From Phycisphaeraceae bacterium (lineage in GTDB: Bacteria > Planctomycetota > Phycisphaerae > Phycisphaerales > Phycisphaeraceae): DNA of 34,432 nt. A program made the translations under genes and the position numbers. The notes beneath the pieces are model-generated. The model was given only the letters and a program-made list of their open reading frames with translations. It did not search any database and had not been told where the DNA came from. The stretch's first letter is position 1. Each line of letters opens with the position of its first letter. Positions 31,022 through 34,432 of the stretch are shown here, one piece after another. The stretch is taken from positions 1 through 34,432 of the forward strand of contig JAJDCX010000063.1 in the NCBI GenBank assembly GCA_029260615.1, written 5' to 3'.

Positions 31022-33754
31022 TTAGGTTTTCGGCTCACTTATCTTCGACTCGCTATCGGCTCCCCCGTCTTCGGATTCCGCCACACGGGCAACGGCGACG
31101 AGCCGGTCGTTGCTGTCGATCTTGATGACACGCACGCCCTGTGTGTTGCGTCCGATACGGCTGACGGACCCAGCGTTAATACGGACGATCATCCCGTTGA
31201 ACGTAATCAGCATCAGGTCGTCTTCCGGGCTGACGCGTTTGAGCGTCACGACCTTGCCGTTGCGTGCGTTGGTGACGATGTCTCGTCGGCCCTTGCCGCC
31301 TCGGCCCTGGGTCCGGGTCGAGCCGTCTTCGCTCTTGACCAGGTACTCGTGCAACGGGGTCCGTTTGCCGTAGCCGTTCTCGCAGACCGTCAGCAGGTCG
31401 GCCTCGTCGCCAAGTGAACCAGCGGCACCGGGTGTGATCTTGACCAGGCCCACGACGCGGTCGTCCCCGCTTAGTGAGATGCCTTTAACCCCGCTGGCGT
31501 TTCGGCCCATCACTCGGGCGTCGTTCTCGTCGAAACGGATCGACATCCCGTCATGCGTGCCCAGCAGCAGGTGGTCGTTGCCTTCGGTCCAGGTTACGCC
31601 GATCAAAGAGTCTCCGTCACGGAGATTCACCGCGATGATCCCCGAGCGATTGACGTTGCGGTAGTCCTTCAGGGCGGTGCGCTTCACCAGGCCCATCGAG
31701 GTGGCGAACATCAGGAAGTTCTCACCCTTCTCAAAATCAGAGATCGGCATGAACTCGCAGATGCGCTCGCCGTCTTTCAGGTCAATCAGATTAACTATCG
31801 CCCGACCACGGGTGGTCCGCGGGGCCTCGGGGATCTCATAGACCTTGATCTTAAACACGCGCCCGGTGTCGGTGAAGCACAGCAAATCGTCGTGCGTTGA
31901 GGCGACAAACACCTGCTCGGTGAAGTCGTCGTCCTTGCTGCGTGCCCCGATCACACCCCGGCCGCCTCGGCCCTGCACGCGGTATTCTTCGACCGGCAGC
32001 CGCTTGACGTAGCCGGCATGCGTGATGGTGACCACCACCTGCTCGACCGGGGTCAGGGCCGCCATATCCAACTCGCCAACCTCGCCCGCCTGGATGATGG
32101 TCCTGCGGTCGTCAGCGTATTTACGCTTCAACTCGGCGGTATCTTCCTTGATAATGTCCAACACGCGCTGCTGGTCGGCGAGGATCGATTCAAACTCCTC
32201 GATCTGCCCGATCAGCTTGGCGTAGTTATTTACCAGCGTCTCGATCTCCAATCCGACCAACTGGATCAGTTGCAGCCGGCCGATCGACTCGGCCTGGACT
32301 CGGCTAAGGTAGACATCACTATCGGCCGAGGCGTTGAGCAATCGTTCAGGAATATGAGAGGCCGAGGGATGGCTCGCCGGGATACGGAAGCCACGTTTGG
32401 TCAGGCGTTCAATCGCCTCCTCGCGCGTCTGGCTGGTGCGGATCAGTTTGATGACTTCATCAATGTCGCAGACCGCGTAGATCAGCCCCTCGATCCGGTG
32501 GGCCTCTTGCTGTGCGTGGCGCAGGCGGTACGCGGTCCGTCGGCGGATCACCTCGATCCGGTGGTCAACGAACAGCCGGATCAGTTCCTTGAGGCCCAGC
32601 GTCCGGGGTTGGCCCTTCACCAGAGCGATGTTGATGATGCTGAACGTCGATTGCAACGGCGTCATCTGGTAGAGCTGGTTCTCGACCACGGTCGGGTCGG
32701 CCCCACGCTTAAGGGTGATGACCACCCGCATCCCGCCTCGGCCTGACGATTCATCCACGATGTCCGAAATGTCCGTGATCCGGTCGGCCTTACGCAGCGC
32801 GACGATCTTATCGACGATCCCCGCGTTCTTAGACACCTGATACGGGATCTCGGTGACCACCAGCAACTCTCGGCCCTTCTTGGTCTGCTCGCTATGGACC
32901 TTCGCCCGCACGGTCACCTTCCCACGCCCGGTGGCGTAGGCCTGGGCGATCCCGACCTTGCCGCAGATGCTCCCGCCGGTGGGGAAATCTGGCCCGGGGA
33001 CCATCGCCATCAACTCAAGCAGGCTGATCTCCGGGTTATCGATCAGGGCAATGACCGCGTCGCAGATCTCGCCGAGGTTGTGTGGCGGCATCGAGCTTGC
33101 CATACCCACAGCGATCCCGGTCGAGCCGTTGATCAACAGGTTGGGGAGCTTGGCGGGCAGAACCTTCGGCTCGTCATACTGCTCATCGAAGTTCGGCTGC
33201 CAATCGACCGTGTCCAGCTTAAGGTCTTCCAGCAACTCGACCGCGTGACGGTGCAGACGTGCCTCGGTGTAACGCATCGCCGCCGGGGGGTCCGGGTCGA
33301 TCGAGCCGAAGTTGCCCTGCTTGTCGATCAGCAACGCCCGGGTCTTCCAGAACTGGGCCAGGTTCACCAGGGTCGGGTAGATCGCCCCGTCGCCGTGGGG
33401 GTGGTACTTCTTCATCGTCTCGCCCACGATGCCGGCACACTTAGAGTGCTTTCGGCCCGGGGTAAGATTAAGGTCGTTCATCGCCACCAGGATCCGCCGC
33501 TGCGAAGGCTTAAGCCCATCCCGCACGTCCGGCAACGCACGGTCCACGATCGTACTCATCGCGTAGGTCAGATAGCTCTCACCCAGTTCCTGTTCGATCG
33601 GATGGTCCACCACACGCCCAGCCGCCACGGGGGCCATTTCCGTGGGCATATCTTCCGGTGGCGTATCCGGGGTGTCCGGGGTGTCCGGGGTTTCTGGCTG
33701 GTCATCAGAGCCGGGCAGATCTGAATTTGTCGGGTCTTGAGGGTCGTCGCTCAT
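31022..33754 (-). CDS. gyrA: DNA gyrase subunit A
   Basis: 910 residues. The breakage-reunion domain is complete: [32 protein letters not shown], and the active-site tyrosine Y162 in [11 protein letters not shown] GyrA box variant occurs as QGRGGRG, with a second QGRGGKG in the C-terminal beta-pinwheel. Before the core there is a 45-residue acidic, Pro-rich extension that includes three PDT repeats encoded by a 9-bp tandem repeat. In the quinolone region [13 protein letters not shown]123 and P127 stand where E. coli GyrA has S83 and D87. The acidic C-terminus is normal. gyrB is not in view. Confidence 0.97.
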   Translation of the reverse strand: MSDDPQDPTNSDLPGSDDQPETPDTPDTPDTPPEDMPTEMAPVAAGRVVDHPIEQELGESYLTYAMSTIVDRALPDVRDGLKPSQRRILVAMNDLNLTPGRKHSKCAGIVGETMKKYHPHGDGAIYPTLVNLAQFWKTRALLIDKQGNFGSIDPDPPAAMRYTEARLHRHAVELLEDLKLDTVDWQPNFDEQYDEPKVLPAKLPNLLINGSTGIAVGMASSMPPHNLGEICDAVIALIDNPEISLLELMAMVPGPDFPTGGSICGKVGIAQAYATGRGKVTVRAKVHSEQTKKGRELLVVTEIPYQVSKNAGIVDKIVALRKADRITDISDIVDESSGRGGMRVVITLKRGADPTVVENQLYQMTPLQSTFSIINIALVKGQPRTLGLKELIRLFVDHRIEVIRRRTAYRLRHAQQEAHRIEGLIYAVCDIDEVIKLIRTSQTREEAIERLTKRGFRIPASHPSASHIPERLLNASADSDVYLSRVQAESIGRLQLIQLVGLEIETLVNNYAKLIGQIEEFESILADQQRVLDIIKEDTAELKRKYADDRRTIIQAGEVGELDMAALTPVEQVVVTITHAGYVKRLPVEEYRVQGRGGRGVIGARSKDDDFTEQVFVASTHDDLLCFTDTGRVFKIKVYEIPEAPRTTRGRAIVNLIDLKDGERICEFMPISDFEKGENFLMFATSMGLVKRTALKDYRNVNRSGIIAVNLRDGDSLIGVTWTEGNDHLLLGTHDGMSIRFDENDARVMGRNASGVKGISLSGDDRVVGLVKITPGAAGSLGDEADLLTVCENGYGKRTPLHEYLVKSEDGSTRTQGRGGKGRRDIVTNARNGKVVTLKRVSPEDDLMLITFNGMIVRINAGSVSRIGRNTQGVRVIKIDSNDRLVAVARVAESEDGGADSESKISEPKT

Positions 33755-33818
33755 GGGTCTGATCAGTCCTGATTGTGCGGGCTTTTCAGGCCTGACTGGC
33801 CTGCTTTCTCAAGGGGAT

Positions 33819-33824
33819 ATTGTA
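33819..33824 (-). promoter_or_regulatory. Possible -10 box upstream of gyrA
   Basis: TACAAT on the minus strand, 65 bases before the gyrA ATG. The hexamer 17 bases upstream (TCGCTG) is a poor -35 match, so this is only a candidate. Confidence 0.3.
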
Positions 33825-33887
33825 CCTGTTTTCGGGGGGTACAGCGACCCGGCAGGGGGTGTTTCGGGGGCGATCCTCAAGCGGGTG

Positions 33888-34403
33888 TCAGGCCGCTGAA
33901 TCGATAGGTTTGCCGCACTCCGGGCAGGTGTCCGAGGCGGTGCCGTGCAGGTCGTATTTGCACCCTCTGCAGCCTACGAAGTTGCGGATGATGGCAACGC
34001 GGAATTTGTGCCAGTCAGTGGAGTTGCCGAACATCGAGGACTCGAAGGTGTGGTAGGTCCCCTCTCCAAGTTCCAACAGTACGTAGCGATTTGTAGTGAT
34101 CGCTCGAGTGGCAACGCTCCACATTAAACATATATCTAACTGCCCGTCCTCATACTGGATTCCCTGTCGCAAGAACGTCCACTTCCCAGGGTTCACGCCT
34201 GCTGCTCGAAATTTGCGAACAAACAGCCAACTAGAGATGAATGGATGAACGAATACAAGGTAAACAGCAATGAACGGTAGGGACATTGTCACAGCAAGAG
34301 GCCAAGTCCAGGATTCTCTTAGCACTGTGAAATAGGCAAAAATGGCGAGACACACAAAGATTGCAAACAAGGCTAACGCCAATATCAGGAACGGCATCCT
34401 CAT
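33888..34403 (-). CDS. Membrane protein with C-terminal zinc ribbon
   Basis: About 171 residues from ATG 34403. Two strongly hydrophobic segments at the N-terminus (FLILALALFAIFVCLAIFAY and LAVTMSLPFIAVYLVFVHPF) are followed by a soluble YcxB-like stretch (QGIQYEDGQLDICLMWSVAT) and a zinc ribbon CRGCKYDLHG...CPECGKPI, which would hold one metal. YcxB-like proteins are of unknown function; the zinc ribbon tail recalls small planctomycete proteins with a CRxCxYDL string. The reading frame stays open towards the window edge, so a longer start outside cannot be excluded. The gene is more AT-rich than gyrA. Confidence 0.75.
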   Translation of the reverse strand: MRMPFLILALALFAIFVCLAIFAYFTVLRESWTWPLAVTMSLPFIAVYLVFVHPFISSWLFVRKFRAAGVNPGKWTFLRQGIQYEDGQLDICLMWSVATRAITTNRYVLLELGEGTYHTFESSMFGNSTDWHKFRVAIIRNFVGCRGCKYDLHGTASDTCPECGKPIDSAA

Positions 34404-34432
34404 CTGTGATCTTCTATACAACAGCGTTGCAT

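Noticed and set aside
32018-33724. Long plus-strand ORFs opposite gyrA
   Set aside because: Same reason: antisense shadows of gyrA with no ribosome site or conserved sequence.
1-34432. CRISPR array, prophage or integrative element with integrase
   Set aside because: No regularly spaced direct repeats, no cas, integrase, capsid or terminase genes were seen on either strand.

Overview
The window is chromosomal DNA from a GC-rich bacterium, most likely a planctomycete of the class Phycisphaerae. That placement is inference from the gene set: LL-diaminopimelate aminotransferase (dapL), a divergent short RpoZ-like omega subunit, a PheT without the N-terminal tRNA-binding domain, an LpxL-type acyltransferase, an isolated fliM, and secreted proteins with planctomycete-like architecture. 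Genes lie on both strands in short runs of one to five.

Layout. 1-4100: the 3' part of alaS (cut by the window edge), a small membrane protein and dapL. 4179-7360: a DUF3179 protein, a YhbP-like flavin split-barrel protein, an AT-rich orphan membrane protein, coaC and rpoZ. 7521-12492: pheT, a four-helix membrane protein, a family 2 glycosyltransferase and the DEAD-box helicase rhlE. 12859-16319: a TPR protein, comF, a dihydroorotate-dehydrogenase-like enzyme overlapping a GNAT acetyltransferase, and a lipoprotein. 16587-20205: fliM, a DsbD-type thiol reductase and a RidA protein. 24605-30482: a same-strand run with a coiled-coil/BRCT-like membrane protein, an LpxL-family acyltransferase, a CheY-like receiver, a secreted CxxxxCH protein and a coiled-coil lipoprotein. 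30628-34403: a STAS protein downstream of gyrA, gyrA, and a zinc-ribbon membrane protein.

The stretch 20206-24330 differs from the rest. It holds an 80-residue two-helix membrane protein behind a long structured leader and in front of a clear intrinsic terminator. Next comes about 270 nt that folds on paper into a three-way-junction RNA (20978-21145), followed by a second hairpin whose 3' arm has two alternative partners (21145-21249). After that is a 2.15 kb segment bounded by 22-bp inverted repeats, carrying an HNH-like Cys-rich mini-protein, a hairpin-rich noncoding stretch and two orphan ORFs. A REP-associated tyrosine transposase (RAYT) lies just outside the right repeat. This is the best place to look for something undescribed. 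The function of the RNA and of the orphans cannot be told from sequence alone.

Two core genes are also unusual. alaS has an internal AT-rich patch (about 120-610) with roughly 110-115 extra residues. gyrA carries Gly and Pro at the two main quinolone-determining positions.
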